Of a stretch of DNA of 64,000 bases, positions 1 through 9,094 are shown one piece after another. Origin of the DNA: UBA6912 sp963792895 (lineage in GTDB: Bacteria; Actinomycetota; Acidimicrobiia; Spongiisociales; UBA5794). Numbering within the stretch: position 1 is the first letter of the stretch; each line of letters starts with the position of its first letter. Made by a program: the position numbers and the translations under genes. The stretch lies in the NCBI GenBank assembly GCA_963792895.1, contig CAWBYA010000007.1, positions 806,001 to 870,000 of the forward strand, in the 5' to 3' direction. Below the pieces are notes generated by a model. That model ran no database searches. It worked only from the letters and a program-made list of their open reading frames with translations, and was not told the DNA's origin.

Positions 1-3
1 CCG

Positions 4-1419
4 ATGAAGCCCGTGCTTACCCCGGCCGAATCGGCTCGGCTGGACGCAGGAGTAGCCGGCCGTATCGACGATCTCATGGACCGGGCCGGGTATGCCGTTG
101 CGCTGGTCGCAGCCGACATGGGCGCCGGATACGGCACTCGTGTTGCGATGCTCACAGGCAAGGGCAACAACGGCGGCGATGGCTACGTCGCTGCGCGGTA
201 TCTGCGCCGCCGCGGCGCATCAGTTCGGGTCTATGCACTTGGCGCCCCACGCGCCGGCTCTCCGGCCGAGCGCGCACTTCGAGCCGCTTTGGCGGAAGGC
301 GTCAGGGTGCTGCCGTGGACGGAGACGCCCGGATCGGCAGATCTGGTGATCGACGCCCTCTTTGGAGTTGGCTTCCAGGGGAGACTGCCGCCGGAGGTGG
401 AGCCGTGGCTCGACCACGAAGCACCCGTCCTGGCGGTTGATGTGCCGAGTGGGCTCGATGCGGCAACGGGGATCGTTGCCGGCTCGGCCTTCACCGCAGC
501 TCGGTGCGTCACCTTCCATTCGCTGAAGCCGGGTCACCTGCTCGGTGACGGGCCCGAGCGCTGTGGCCGGGTCTCGGTGGCCGACATCGGTCTCGTTGGC
601 GGTGATCCGGTGCTGAGACTGTGTGAGGCGACGGATGCCCCGCGGCCTTCCCGGTCTCGCACCGCCCACAAGTGGTCGGCCGGGTCGGTGGTCGTGGTCG
701 GCGGATCGCCCGGGATGACGGGCGCTCCACTGCTCACGGCAGAAGCTGCGCTGCATGCCGGCGCCGGTGCGGTGACCATCATGTGCCCAGCGAAGCTCCA
801 GCCGATCTACGCCGCCCAGGCTCCGGGCCTCCTCACTCGGGGCATCGGCAGGGATGCGCGGTTCGCAACCGCCGACGTCGACGAGGTGCTTGCAGCGGCC
901 GGGCGATTCGACGTGATGGTGGTCGGGCCTGGCCTCGGGCTCAACGTGGGCGGCTTTGCCACCCAACTCGTCCTGCGGTGGCCCGGCAAGCTGCTCGTCG
1001 ACGCCGACGGCCTCAACGACCTCGATGGCACCGGTGCGGTCGCAGCACGGCAGTCGCCGGCGATTCTCACCCCGCATGCAGGCGAGTTCTCCCGGCTCAC
1101 GGGAAAGCCGTCCGGGTATGAGGCCGCCGGCGAAGCGGCGAGAACCATGCGCAAGGTCGTCCTCTTGAAGGGGAACCCGACGTTCGTGATGGGGAAGGAG
1201 CGCTGGGTTGTGCGCAGCGGAGGTCCCGAGCTGGCGACGATCGGCACGGGTGACGTGTTGAGCGGGTTCATCGCTGCGCTGTGGGCGCGCGGGCTCGACG
1301 CCGAGGTCGCGGCGCGGTCGGGGGCGTATTGGCACGGCGTGGCAGGTGCCGAGCTCGCCGAGTGCGGAACCGTGACGGCCGACAGACTCGTTCCGACCAT
1401 CGGGAGGCATGCCTGGTGA
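4..1419 (+). CDS. nnr: bifunctional NAD(P)H-hydrate epimerase / ADP-dependent dehydratase
   Basis: Repairs hydrated NAD(P)H in the cytosol: the N-terminal domain epimerises R/S-NADHX and the C-terminal domain dehydrates the S form with ADP. The 471-residue product has a YjeF_N domain (about 1-205) with GKGNNGGDGY at 52-61 and VDVPSGLDAATG. A ribokinase-like domain follows, with VVGPGLG, TPHAGEFSRLTG and the nucleotide/catalytic GTGDVLSG at 414-421. Length and domain order match the fused bacterial Nnr. The stop overlaps the GTG start of alr by four bases, so the two are probably co-transcribed. The window opens three bases upstream, so its promoter is not visible. Confidence 0.93.
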   Translation: MKPVLTPAESARLDAGVAGRIDDLMDRAGYAVALVAADMGAGYGTRVAMLTGKGNNGGDGYVAARYLRRRGASVRVYALGAPRAGSPAERALRAALAEGVRVLPWTETPGSADLVIDALFGVGFQGRLPPEVEPWLDHEAPVLAVDVPSGLDAATGIVAGSAFTAARCVTFHSLKPGHLLGDGPERCGRVSVADIGLVGGDPVLRLCEATDAPRPSRSRTAHKWSAGSVVVVGGSPGMTGAPLLTAEAALHAGAGAVTIMCPAKLQPIYAAQAPGLLTRGIGRDARFATADVDEVLAAAGRFDVMVVGPGLGLNVGGFATQLVLRWPGKLLVDADGLNDLDGTGAVAARQSPAILTPHAGEFSRLTGKPSGYEAAGEAARTMRKVVLLKGNPTFVMGKERWVVRSGGPELATIGTGDVLSGFIAALWARGLDAEVAARSGAYWHGVAGAELAECGTVTADRLVPTIGRHAW

Positions 1420-2525
1420 GGCCGAGTTGGGTCGAGATCGACCGAGATGCGATTCGCCACAATGTCTCGGCCATCGCCCGGCTGGTCGCCCCGGCGACGG
1501 TCTGCGCCGTGGTGAAGGCGGACGGATACGGCCACGGCGACGTGCCGACGGCCGAGGCGGCGATTGCCGGCGGTGCCGGCCGGCTCGCCGTCGCAATCGT
1601 TGCGGAGGGGATTCGGCTGCGGGAAGCAGGGATTCGGGCCCCCATCCTCCTGCTGTCGGAACCGCCCGCTGCTGACGTCGATGCCCTCGTGCGGTGGCGT
1701 CTCACCCCGAGCGTGTACACGGAGCGTCTCCTGGGCCCGTTGGCGCAACGCACCGGTGACGCGCCCCTTCCGGTGCACCTCAAGGTCGACACAGGGATGC
1801 ACCGTGTCGGGGTGCCGCCAGCGGACGCTGCGGCGCTTGCGCAGCGCATCGTCGGTGATTCGCAGCTGTCCCTCGAGGGTGTGTGGACCCATTTTGCGGT
1901 TGCCGAGGACGATCGGGACTTCACCGCGACTCAGCTGGCGATCTTCCACGACGTGCTCGCAGAGTTCGAAAGGGCCGGTATCGATCCGGGGATCCGGCAT
2001 GCGGCGAACTCTGCCGGTGCTATCGGCTATCCGGAGGCGCGCCTCGACATGGTCAGGGTCGGCCTCGGCATCTACGGAATGCGACCGGCGCCCCATGTGG
2101 GTGTCGACATCGATCTCAGACCGGCCATGCGTGTGGTCTCACACGTTTCCTACGTCCGCCGCCACCCGGCGGGAACCCGGCCTTCCTATGGGAGGCGGCG
2201 GCCGCTCGCCGCAGACGCCACGGTCGCCACGGTTCCCGTTGGCTACGCCGACGGCGTGACTCGCCGGCTCTCCGCGGCGGGCGGCGAGGTGCTCATCAAC
2301 GGCCGTCGCTTTCCCTTTGCGGGGACGGTGACCATGGACCAGATAGTGATCGATGTCGGCGACGCCGACGTCGATGTCGACGACGAGGTCGTATTGCTCG
2401 GCCGTCAGGGCGACGACGTGATCGGTGCGGAGGAGTGGGCCGAGCGGCTCGACACCATCAACTACGAGGTCGTGTGCGGTTTCGGGCCTCGCCTTCCCCG
2501 CCGCTACGAAGGGTCGACGCCATGA
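1416..2525 (+). CDS. alr: alanine racemase
   Basis: PLP enzyme that interconverts L- and D-alanine for peptidoglycan. The PLP lysine is K34 in VVKADGYGHG and the catalytic tyrosine is Y258 in PSYGRR; FAGTVTMDQIVIDVG is the family C-terminal motif. I chose the GTG at 1416 because a GGGAGG ribosome site lies eight bases upstream and it overlaps the nnr stop; it gives 369 residues, the usual size. The reading frame is also open upstream, but that part is not Alr-like. Its ATGA overlap with the next gene suggests an operon. Confidence 0.93.
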   Translation: MRPSWVEIDRDAIRHNVSAIARLVAPATVCAVVKADGYGHGDVPTAEAAIAGGAGRLAVAIVAEGIRLREAGIRAPILLLSEPPAADVDALVRWRLTPSVYTERLLGPLAQRTGDAPLPVHLKVDTGMHRVGVPPADAAALAQRIVGDSQLSLEGVWTHFAVAEDDRDFTATQLAIFHDVLAEFERAGIDPGIRHAANSAGAIGYPEARLDMVRVGLGIYGMRPAPHVGVDIDLRPAMRVVSHVSYVRRHPAGTRPSYGRRRPLAADATVATVPVGYADGVTRRLSAAGGEVLINGRRFPFAGTVTMDQIVIDVGDADVDVDDEVVLLGRQGDDVIGAEEWAERLDTINYEVVCGFGPRLPRRYEGSTP

Positions 2526-3424
2526 CCCACAGCGGGACGCTCACATCGATACCAGGCGTGGAGGTCGGGCACTGGTCCGACCCCATAGCTCGCACTGGGG
2601 TGACGGTGATGACGTTTCCCGAACCGAACGTGGCCGCTGTCGAGGTGCGGGGCGGGGCACCGGGCACGAGAGAGACGGCGCTGCTCGGCCAGGGGCTCCG
2701 CGTCCAGATGATCCAGGCCATCGTGTTTGCCGGCGGATCGGCCTTCGGGCTTTCGGCGGCAGACGGCGTCGTACGCCGCCTCGAACGCGACGGCCGCGGT
2801 CACGTCACGCCTGTCGCCAAGGTGCCCATCGTTCCGGCGGCGATTCTGTTCGATCTGGGCGTCGGCGACGCCCAGGCCCGTCCCGGTCCCGCCGAAGGAG
2901 CGGCCGCCTACGACGCACGAACGACCGAACCCGTGGCGATCGGGGCCGTCGGAGCCGGCACCGGCGCCAGTGTCGGGATCTGGCGCGGCGTTCGAGCACG
3001 TGCAACGCGGCGGCCTCGGCTCGGCGGCCGTGGCGGCAGGCGACGCAGTCGTCGCTGCCCTCGCGGTCGTCAATGCCGCGGGCGACGCGTTCACCCTCGA
3101 AGGGGATGCCATTGACGGGTGGCGACTACGTACCGGGCCCGCCCGGCGTCCCACTGAACGGTGTCGAACAGACGACGCTGGTCGCCATCGCAACCGACGC
3201 GCGGCTCGATCGTGCGGCGTTGAGTCGGCTGATCGTGCGCGCCCACGATGCGATGGCGGTGTGTCTGCGACCGACCCACACCCAATTCGACGGGGATATC
3301 GTGTTCGCCGTGGCGTGTGGCGATTCAGACCGCGAGCATCGACACTGCGAGCGAGGCGGCATTCGAGGCGACCGGACGGGCGATCGAGTTCGGGGTCGTT
3401 GCCGCGTCGGAAGGCGGCGGATGA
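2522..3424 (+). pseudogene. P1-family (DmpA-like) aminopeptidase, three frameshifts
   Basis: The start, MTHSGTLTSIPGVEVGHWSD, is the typical beginning of P1-family (L-aminopeptidase/DmpA) Ntn-fold hydrolases. Conserved sequence continues through three reading frames. Frame changes are needed near 2990 (WRG/FEHVQRGGLGSA), around 3100-3130, and near 3325 (after VACGD, into QTASIDTASEAAF). Each is explained by one extra base, and the three together restore the original frame, which ends at the TGA at 3422-3424. Neighbouring genes are also split by +1 insertions, so this may be an intact gene carrying sequence errors rather than a true pseudogene. The substrate is unknown. Confidence 0.75.
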
Positions 3425-3475
3425 CCGCAACCGGACCGTGCCGAGGCGCTCGCCGAGCTCGCAACTCGCGCCGCA

Positions 3476-4078
3476 GTGTGCACCGACTGCAGGCTCGCCG
3501 ACAACCGCACCCACGTGGTGTTCGGAGACGGCCACCCGGACGCCGACGTCATGATCGTCGGTGAGGGGCCTGGTCAGCGAGAGGACGAGCAAGGCCTGCC
3601 CTTCGTCGGCCCGTCGGGCAACCTCCTCGAGCAGCTCTTGGGCGAGATCGGGCTCTCCCGAGCCGAGGCCTACATCGCCAATGTCGTCAAGTGTCGCCCG
3701 CCCCGCAACCGTGATCCTCGTCCAGACGAGATCGATGCCTGCAAGGGATACCTGCGAGAACAGCTCCGTCTCGTCGATCCAAAGGTCGTCCTCACGCTGG
3801 GGAACTTCTCGAGCAAGCTGCTGCTCAGGACGGAGACGGGTATCACCCGGCTGCGTGGCACCGCCTACGAGTGGTGGGGGAGGCATCTCGTGCCCACCTA
3901 CCACCCCGCAGCGGCTCTGCGGGGGAGCGCAAAGGTGCTCGAGGAGATGCGCATCGACTTCGGGATCGTGCGGGCCATCATCGACGGTAACCTGCCGGGG
4001 TTGCGCAGCGACGGCGGAGACGAGCCCCCGGCCGTTGCCCCCGAACCCGATCCGGAGCAGCTCGACCTCTTCCGATGA
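3476..4078 (+). CDS. uracil-DNA glycosylase, family 4 (4Fe-4S type)
   Basis: Removes uracil from DNA to start base-excision repair. Visible motifs are the N-terminal iron-sulfur CTDC, GEGPGQREDEQGLPFVGPSG (uracil pocket), NVVKCRPPRNRDP with a second cysteine pair partner in DACKGYL, and PTYHPAAALR. The frame opens only at a GTG at 3476, which removes the usual helix before the first cysteine. Upstream, AEALAELATRAA is present in this frame. An ATG at 3421 becomes in-frame if one extra base near 3439 is removed, so the true start is probably 3421. It overlaps tsaE by four bases. Confidence 0.88.
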   Translation: MCTDCRLADNRTHVVFGDGHPDADVMIVGEGPGQREDEQGLPFVGPSGNLLEQLLGEIGLSRAEAYIANVVKCRPPRNRDPRPDEIDACKGYLREQLRLVDPKVVLTLGNFSSKLLLRTETGITRLRGTAYEWWGRHLVPTYHPAAALRGSAKVLEEMRIDFGIVRAIIDGNLPGLRSDGGDEPPAVAPEPDPEQLDLFR

Positions 4079-4560
4079 ACATCCCCACGAACGACTCAGG
4101 CGCCACCCTCGAGGTTTCAGCCGCGACGCCCGCAGACACGCTGGCTCTCGGCCGCAGGATCGCGGCGCTGCTGCGCCCCGGCGACATCGTCCTGCTCGTG
4201 GGCCGCCTTGGTGCCGGAAAGACACTGATGGCCTCCGGGATCGCTGAAGGCCTGGGGGTGGAGGATCGTGTGACGAGCCCCAGCTTCGTCATCGTCCGCA
4301 GCTACGACGGGCTGCTGCCCGTCCATCACGCAGATGTCTATCGCCTCGGCTCGATCGGTGAGTTCGATGACCTCGACCTGCTCACCGAGGCCGGCGACGG
4401 CGTCCTTCTCATCGAGTGGGGCAACGCGGTTGCCGGTGGTCTGCCGGTCGACCATCTGGTGGTGGAGCTCAGGGTCGCCGACGGCGACGAGACCCGCCAC
4501 ATTCTCATCACGCCGCACGGGACGTTCTGTGAACGGTCGCTCGAGGAGCTGATCGTATGA
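4075..4560 (+). CDS. tsaE: tRNA t6A biosynthesis ATPase TsaE
   Basis: Small P-loop ATPase that recycles the TsaB-TsaD complex in N6-threonylcarbamoyladenosine formation on ANN-decoding tRNAs. It has LVGRLGAGKT (Walker A, about residues 42-51), VTSPSFVIVRSY, HHADVYRLGS and LLIEWGNAV, in the order and spacing of the family; 161 residues is normal. ATGA-type overlaps on both sides place it firmly in the UDG-tsaE-tsaB-rimI-tsaD operon. Confidence 0.93.
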   Translation: MNIPTNDSGATLEVSAATPADTLALGRRIAALLRPGDIVLLVGRLGAGKTLMASGIAEGLGVEDRVTSPSFVIVRSYDGLLPVHHADVYRLGSIGEFDDLDLLTEAGDGVLLIEWGNAVAGGLPVDHLVVELRVADGDETRHILITPHGTFCERSLEELIV

Positions 4561-5273
4561 AGATCCTCGCCATCGAGACCGCCACCCGCGCCAGTTCAGT
4601 GGCGCTCGGCGAGGAGGGGGCACTCGCTGCGATGTCCGTTCTCGTCGACGGCAGGGCCCACGTGGAGTTCCTCGTGCCTGCCATCGACTTCTGCTTCGAG
4701 CGGGCGGGCTGGGAGCCGGACGACCTCGATCTGATTGCGGTTGACGTCGGTCCCGGGCCCTACACCGGGCTCCGTGCCGGTATTGCCACGGCCGAGGCGA
4801 TTGCTGCCGCCGTCGGCGTCCCGATCGTCACGGCCAGCTCGCTGACCGTGCTGGCCCTGCGGGCGGCAACCGGTCGGCGCCGCATCTGGCCGATCATCGA
4901 CGTTCGCAGAGGGCAGATCGCAACCGCGCCATTCCGACCCGTCCCGGGCGGCGTCATGCCCGACGGCCCGCGCGAGCTCGTGTCCCCCGACGAGTTCTAC
5001 GGGCTCATCGAGGCGGACGGCAACGACACGCTGATCGTCGGCGAATGGCAGATGCTTCCAGATGTCGTGTTCCGCGGGCTCCATCGTGCCCGCAAGGGGC
5101 GTCCCCGGTATCCGTCGGCAGACGTGCTGCTCGAGATCGCGGAGATGCGAGCCGCGCACGATGACTTCGCCGGCACCGAGGATCTGCAGCCCATCTACCT
5201 GCGCGAGCCGGATGTACAGATCAACTGGTCGGACTTTCGAGAGGAGGGGCTGTGGCCGGGAGCCGCGTCGTGA
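4557..5273 (+). CDS. tsaB: tRNA t6A biosynthesis scaffold TsaB
   Basis: Inactive ASKHA-fold paralogue of TsaD that acts as its scaffold. It starts MKILAIETATRASSVALG and carries VDVGPGPYTGLRAGIATAEAIA, the TsaB glycine-rich signature; 238 residues. It overlaps tsaE by four bases, and the rimI reading frame begins inside its 3' end, so the cluster is translationally coupled. Confidence 0.92.
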   Translation: MKILAIETATRASSVALGEEGALAAMSVLVDGRAHVEFLVPAIDFCFERAGWEPDDLDLIAVDVGPGPYTGLRAGIATAEAIAAAVGVPIVTASSLTVLALRAATGRRRIWPIIDVRRGQIATAPFRPVPGGVMPDGPRELVSPDEFYGLIEADGNDTLIVGEWQMLPDVVFRGLHRARKGRPRYPSADVLLEIAEMRAAHDDFAGTEDLQPIYLREPDVQINWSDFREEGLWPGAAS

Positions 5274-5800
5274 ATGCCGAACCGTCGTCGCCCCCCGCTG
5301 CGCTGGCCATTCGCCCCATGGTCGGTGACGATCTGGAGCGCGTCCTCGAGATCGAGCAGACCATCTACCCGCAGCCGTGGTCACTCCCGATCTTCATCGA
5401 CGAGCTGGCGCAGCCGGGCCGGGTCTACGCCGTCGCTCTCGTCGACGGTGCGCTGGTCGGCTACGGCGGTGTGATGCTCGTTGTCGACGATGCCCATATC
5501 ACGACCTTGGCCGTCGACCCCTCTGCCAGGCGCCACCGCATCGGGACCCGGCTGATGCTTCACTTGGTGGAGCGCGCCCTCGACATGGGAGCCCGCCACC
5601 TGACGCTGGAGGTTCGGATGTCGAACAGGTCGGCTCAACGCCTCTACTCCCGGTTTGGGATGGCTCCGGTCGGCGTGCGCAAGGCGTACTACGTCGATGA
5701 AGACGCCCTCATCATGTGGGCCACCGACATCGATGCCGACGACTACGTGGTGCGGCTCGACGAGATCCGCCGCCGCCTGGAGGCACCCGAGAATGAGTGA
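5252..5800 (+). CDS. rimI: ribosomal protein S18-alanine N-acetyltransferase (RimI-type GNAT)
   Basis: GNAT acetyltransferase with the acetyl-CoA loop LAVDPSARRHRIGTRLM and a C-terminal RLYSRFGMAPVGVRKAYY, typical of RimI. Its place between tsaB and tsaD is the classic bacterial arrangement. I use the GTG at 5252, preceded by GAGGAGG at a short spacing of about four; a GTG at 5270 is the alternative. Product 182 residues. It overlaps tsaD by eight bases. Confidence 0.87.
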   Translation: MAGSRVVNAEPSSPPAALAIRPMVGDDLERVLEIEQTIYPQPWSLPIFIDELAQPGRVYAVALVDGALVGYGGVMLVVDDAHITTLAVDPSARRHRIGTRLMLHLVERALDMGARHLTLEVRMSNRSAQRLYSRFGMAPVGVRKAYYVDEDALIMWATDIDADDYVVRLDEIRRRLEAPENE

Positions 5801-6803
5801 CGGTCCGTTGATCCTCGGCATCGAGACGAGCTGCGACGAGACCGGCGTCGCCGTTGTCGCCGGCCTCTCCGTGCGTTCGTCCGTGCTCGCCTCGCAGACC
5901 GAGGAGCATGCCCGCTTCGGTGGTGTCGTTCCCGAGGTCGCCGCCAGAGCGCACGTCGAAGCAATCCGCCCGCTCGTCCACGAAGCAGTGCGGCAGGCAG
6001 GTGTCCATCCGGACGACATCGATGCGATTGCTGCGACCCAAGGCCCGGGCCTCGTCGGCTCTCTCGTCGTCGGCTACTCGTTCGCCAAGTCGCTTGCCTG
6101 GAGTCTGCGGAAGCCGTTCATCGGCGTCGACCACATGGAGGGCCACTTGTTTGCGCCGCGCCTCGAGCATGCGGGATACCGCCCGCCCGCCGTGGTGCTG
6201 CTGGCATCGGGTGGCCACAGCCAGATCGTGCTCGTTCGCGGTTGGGGCGACTACGACGTTCTGGGTGCCACGATCGACGATGCGGCGGGCGAGGCCTTCG
6301 ACAAACTGGCGCGCTTCATGGGGCTCGGGTATCCGGGAGGTCCCGCTGTCGACGATGCGTCGGACGGCGGCGATCCAGCGGCCATCGCCTTCCCACGGGC
6401 GCTCCGCGATCGGCCATTCGACCTGTCCTTCTCGGGTCTCAAGACATCGGTGACGACCTATCTGGAAAAGGCCAAAACGGCGGGCGACGTGCCGCCGTTG
6501 CCGGACGTTGCGGCGTCGCTCCAGGAGGCGATCGTCGACGTGCTGGTAGAGAAGACGTTCAACGCAGTGCGGGAGACCGGCGCCCAGGTGGTCGCGGGCG
6601 GCGGCGGCGTGCTCGCCAACCGACGACTCCGCCATCGCCTCGCCGAAGAGGCGGAGGCTCACCGCGTGGAGCTCTACCTACCGTCCCCTGAACTGTGCAC
6701 CGACAATGGTGCGATGATCGCCGCGGCGGCCGGCTTCTGGATGGGTGCGGGGCGCGAGACACCGTGGCGGAGCGACGTTGAGCCCGGCCTGAAACTCGGC
6801 TAG
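5793..6803 (+). CDS. tsaD: tRNA N6-adenosine threonylcarbamoyltransferase TsaD
   Basis: Transfers the threonylcarbamoyl group to A37 of tRNA. MSDGPLILGIETSCDETGVA is the family start; the metal-binding HMEGH is in GVDHMEGHLFAP, followed by ASGGHSQIVLV, and C-terminal CTDNGAMIA. The ATG at 5793 lies within the end of rimI and gives 336 residues, the normal length; the open frame upstream has no TsaD similarity. It is the last gene of the t6A operon, followed by the groESL regulatory region. Confidence 0.94.
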   Translation: MSDGPLILGIETSCDETGVAVVAGLSVRSSVLASQTEEHARFGGVVPEVAARAHVEAIRPLVHEAVRQAGVHPDDIDAIAATQGPGLVGSLVVGYSFAKSLAWSLRKPFIGVDHMEGHLFAPRLEHAGYRPPAVVLLASGGHSQIVLVRGWGDYDVLGATIDDAAGEAFDKLARFMGLGYPGGPAVDDASDGGDPAAIAFPRALRDRPFDLSFSGLKTSVTTYLEKAKTAGDVPPLPDVAASLQEAIVDVLVEKTFNAVRETGAQVVAGGGGVLANRRLRHRLAEEAEAHRVELYLPSPELCTDNGAMIAAAAGFWMGAGRETPWRSDVEPGLKLG

Positions 6804-6879
6804 TCCCTGGCGAGGAACTGACGGATCCTCGTCGTCATACCGCACCTAGGATCGTGCTGGCACTCTCGCCGGTCGCCCG

Positions 6880-6906
6880 CTAGCACTCTGTCGCAGAGAG
6901 TGCTAC
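6880..6906 (+). promoter_or_regulatory. CIRCE operator for HrcA
   Basis: A near-perfect CIRCE inverted repeat, CTAGCACTC-N9-GAGTGCTAC, lies about 60 bases before groES. CIRCE (TTAGCACTC-N9-GAGTGCTAA) is bound by the HrcA repressor, which releases groESL upon heat stress. A -10-like TACGAT overlaps its right edge. Extra half-site-like TGGCACTC copies occur at 6858-6865 and 6911-6918. hrcA is not in this window. Confidence 0.92.
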
Positions 6907-6964
6907 GATCTGGCACTCGCAGGTATCGACTGCTAATCGTCTCTCGACCAAAGGAGGGAGTCGA

Positions 6965-7258
6965 ATGAACCTGAAGCCCCTGGGTGACCGCATCGTGGTC
7001 AAGCCCAAAGACGACGCCGAGGCCCGTACGGCCAGCGGCCTCGTCATCCCCGACACCGCCAAGGAGAAGCCCCAGCTGGGCGAAGTCCTCGCGGTAGGAC
7101 CCGGGAACTGGAACGAAGACGGGGACGAGCGGATTCCGCTCGACGTATCCGTCGGTGATCTCGTCTTCTACTCGAAGTACGGCGGCACCGAGGTGAAGGT
7201 GGAGGGTGAGGACTACCTCGTTCTCTCGGCCCGCGACGTGCTCGCCACTCTGGCGTAG
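6965..7258 (+). CDS. groES: co-chaperonin GroES
   Basis: Ten-kDa lid of the GroEL chamber. MNLKPLGDRIVVKPKDDAEARTASGLVIPDTAKEKPQ is the family N-terminus with the mobile loop, and the C-terminus carries VFYSKYGGTEVKVEGEDYLVLSARDVLA. 97 residues. AAGGAGGG lies seven bases before the ATG. Under CIRCE control and followed 14 bases later by groEL. Confidence 0.97.
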   Translation: MNLKPLGDRIVVKPKDDAEARTASGLVIPDTAKEKPQLGEVLAVGPGNWNEDGDERIPLDVSVGDLVFYSKYGGTEVKVEGEDYLVLSARDVLATLA

Positions 7259-7272
7259 GAGGAAGGGAATAC

Positions 7273-8910
7273 ATGGCTGCAAAGGAACTCAGGTTCAGCG
7301 AGGAGGCGCGGCGCGGCCTGCAGGCCGGCGTCGACAAGCTCGCCGACACCGTGAAGGTGACGTTGGGCCCCAAGGGCCGCAACGTCGTGCTCGAGAAGAA
7401 GTGGGGCGCCCCCACGATCACCAACGACGGCGTGACCATTGCCAAGGAGATCGAGCTCGACGACCCGTGGGAGAACATGGGCGCTCAGCTCGCACGTGAG
7501 GTCGCCGACAAGACCAACACGGTCGCAGGTGACGGTACGACCACGGCCACCGTGCTTGCTCAGGCGATGGTGCGTGACGGTCTGCGTCTCGTCGCCGCCG
7601 GGGCGAACCCGATGGAGATGAAGCGGGGTATCGAGGAAGCCGTGACCCGTGTCGTCGAGGCCATCGGTGAGATGGCGACCCCGGTCGACTCCAACGCCCA
7701 CGACCAGATCGCGTACGTTGCGGCGAACTCGGCCGCCGACAGCACCATCGGTGAGCGTATCGCCGATGCGATGCAGAAAGTTGGCAACGAGGGCGTCATC
7801 ACGGTCGAAGACTCCCAGACGTTTGGTGTCGAGTTGGAGTTCACGGAGGGAATGCAGTTCGACAAGGGCTACATCTCCCCGTACTTCATCACGGACCCGG
7901 ATCGCCAGGAGGCGGTGCTGGAGGACCCCTATCTCCTCATCGTGAACTCGAAGATCTCGTCGGTTCAGGATCTGCTCCCCGTGCTCGAGAAGGTCATGCA
8001 AACCGGCAAGCCGGTGCTGATCATCGCCGAGGACGTCGAGGGTGAGGCCCTGGCGACGCTCGTCGTCAACAAGATCCGCGGCACGTTCGCCTCGGTAGCC
8101 GTCAAGGCTCCCGGCTTCGGCGAGCGCCGCAAGGCCATGCTCCAGGACATCGCGATCCTCACGGGCGCCCAGGTCATCTCCGAAGAGGTGGGCCTCAAGC
8201 TCGACGGCGTCACCATGGATCTGCTCGGCAAAGCCCGCAAGGTCGTCGTCTCGAAGGACGACACCACCATCGTCGAGGGTGCGGGCTCGCACGCCGACGT
8301 GGCTGCACGGGTCAGCCAGATCCGTCGCGAGATCGAGAACTCGGATTCCGACTGGGATCGTGAGAAGCTCTCGGAGCGGCTCGCCAAGCTCGCCGGCGGC
8401 GTTGCCGTCATCAAGGTCGGCGCCGCAACCGAGGTGGAGCTCAAGGAGAAGAAGCACCGCATCGAGGACGCCATCCAGGCGACCCGGGCAGCGGTCGAAG
8501 AGGGCATCGTGCCCGGCGGCGGTGTTGCACTGCTGCGGGCCGCGGCGGGCATCGACAAGCTGCGCGGCGGTACCGACGACGTCAAGGCCGGTCGCACGCT
8601 CGTGAGAGGTGCGCTCGAGTCTCCGATGCGCCAGATCGCCTTCAACGCCGGCTACGAAGGTGGCGTTGTGGTCGACAAAGTCCGCAACAGCGAGGGCGGC
8701 AACGGCTTCAACGCCGCAACGGGCAACTACGAGGACCTGATCGCAGCAGGGATCATCGATCCTGCCAAAGTCACCCGCTCGACGCTCCAGAATGCAGCGT
8801 CCATCGCTGCGCTCCTGATCACCACCGAGGCGCTCGTCGCCGAGGAGAAGCATGAGGAGTCTGCCGGCCACGGCCACGGCGGCGGCGGCGGCGGAATGGA
8901 CATGATGTAA
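7273..8910 (+). CDS. groEL: chaperonin GroEL
   Basis: Sixty-kDa ATP-dependent folding chamber, 545 residues. Diagnostic segments are VTLGPKGRNVVLEKKWGAP, DGTTTATVLA, EGMQFDKGYISPYF, APGFGERRKAML and GIVPGGGVALLRA. The tail is short and mixed: histidines (HGHGGGGGG) then MDMM, so it has features of both the His-tail and GGM-tail actinobacterial types. It shares the CIRCE-controlled transcript with groES and is followed by a strong hairpin at 8950. Confidence 0.97.
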   Translation: MAAKELRFSEEARRGLQAGVDKLADTVKVTLGPKGRNVVLEKKWGAPTITNDGVTIAKEIELDDPWENMGAQLAREVADKTNTVAGDGTTTATVLAQAMVRDGLRLVAAGANPMEMKRGIEEAVTRVVEAIGEMATPVDSNAHDQIAYVAANSAADSTIGERIADAMQKVGNEGVITVEDSQTFGVELEFTEGMQFDKGYISPYFITDPDRQEAVLEDPYLLIVNSKISSVQDLLPVLEKVMQTGKPVLIIAEDVEGEALATLVVNKIRGTFASVAVKAPGFGERRKAMLQDIAILTGAQVISEEVGLKLDGVTMDLLGKARKVVVSKDDTTIVEGAGSHADVAARVSQIRREIENSDSDWDREKLSERLAKLAGGVAVIKVGAATEVELKEKKHRIEDAIQATRAAVEEGIVPGGGVALLRAAAGIDKLRGGTDDVKAGRTLVRGALESPMRQIAFNAGYEGGVVVDKVRNSEGGNGFNAATGNYEDLIAAGIIDPAKVTRSTLQNAASIAALLITTEALVAEEKHEESAGHGHGGGGGGMDMM

Positions 8911-8949
8911 CCATCGGGCGGCGCCACAGGCGCTTGCCACGATCGAAGA

Positions 8950-8977
8950 CTCGGGCCCGGCGCACGCCGGGCCCGAG
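8950..8977 (+). terminator. groESL hairpin terminator
   Basis: A perfect 13-bp inverted repeat (CTCGGGCCCGGCG / CGCCGGGCCCGAG) 40 bases after the groEL stop. There is no U-run, as is common for actinobacterial terminators. The converging GerMN gene ends about 120 bases downstream, so it may also serve that strand. Confidence 0.7.
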
Positions 8978-8986
8978 CGTGTGCGA

Positions 8987-9060
8987 ATCGAGGGGGGGAG
9001 AGGTGAGGTCTGAGTGGTCCTTCCCGGGGGATCTCTCAGGTAGCGAGCTGTCGCCCCGTC
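8987..9060. repeat. dispersed intergenic repeat, copy A
   Basis: Contains TCGAGGGGGGG, GAGGTCTGA, a CTCAGG block and AGCGAGCTGTCGC in the same order as copy B at 12837-12930; the last block recurs in copy C (32743-32801). Imperfect, non-coding and always between genes. Confidence 0.5.
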
Positions 9061-9094
9061 CCTATCGCCGTCCGGCAACTGACGAAGGGTGCGA

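Noticed and set aside
220..1596. A 458-codon minus-strand open frame opposite nnr
   Set aside because: Shadow of nnr; arginine/proline-rich composition typical of antisense translation in GC-rich DNA.
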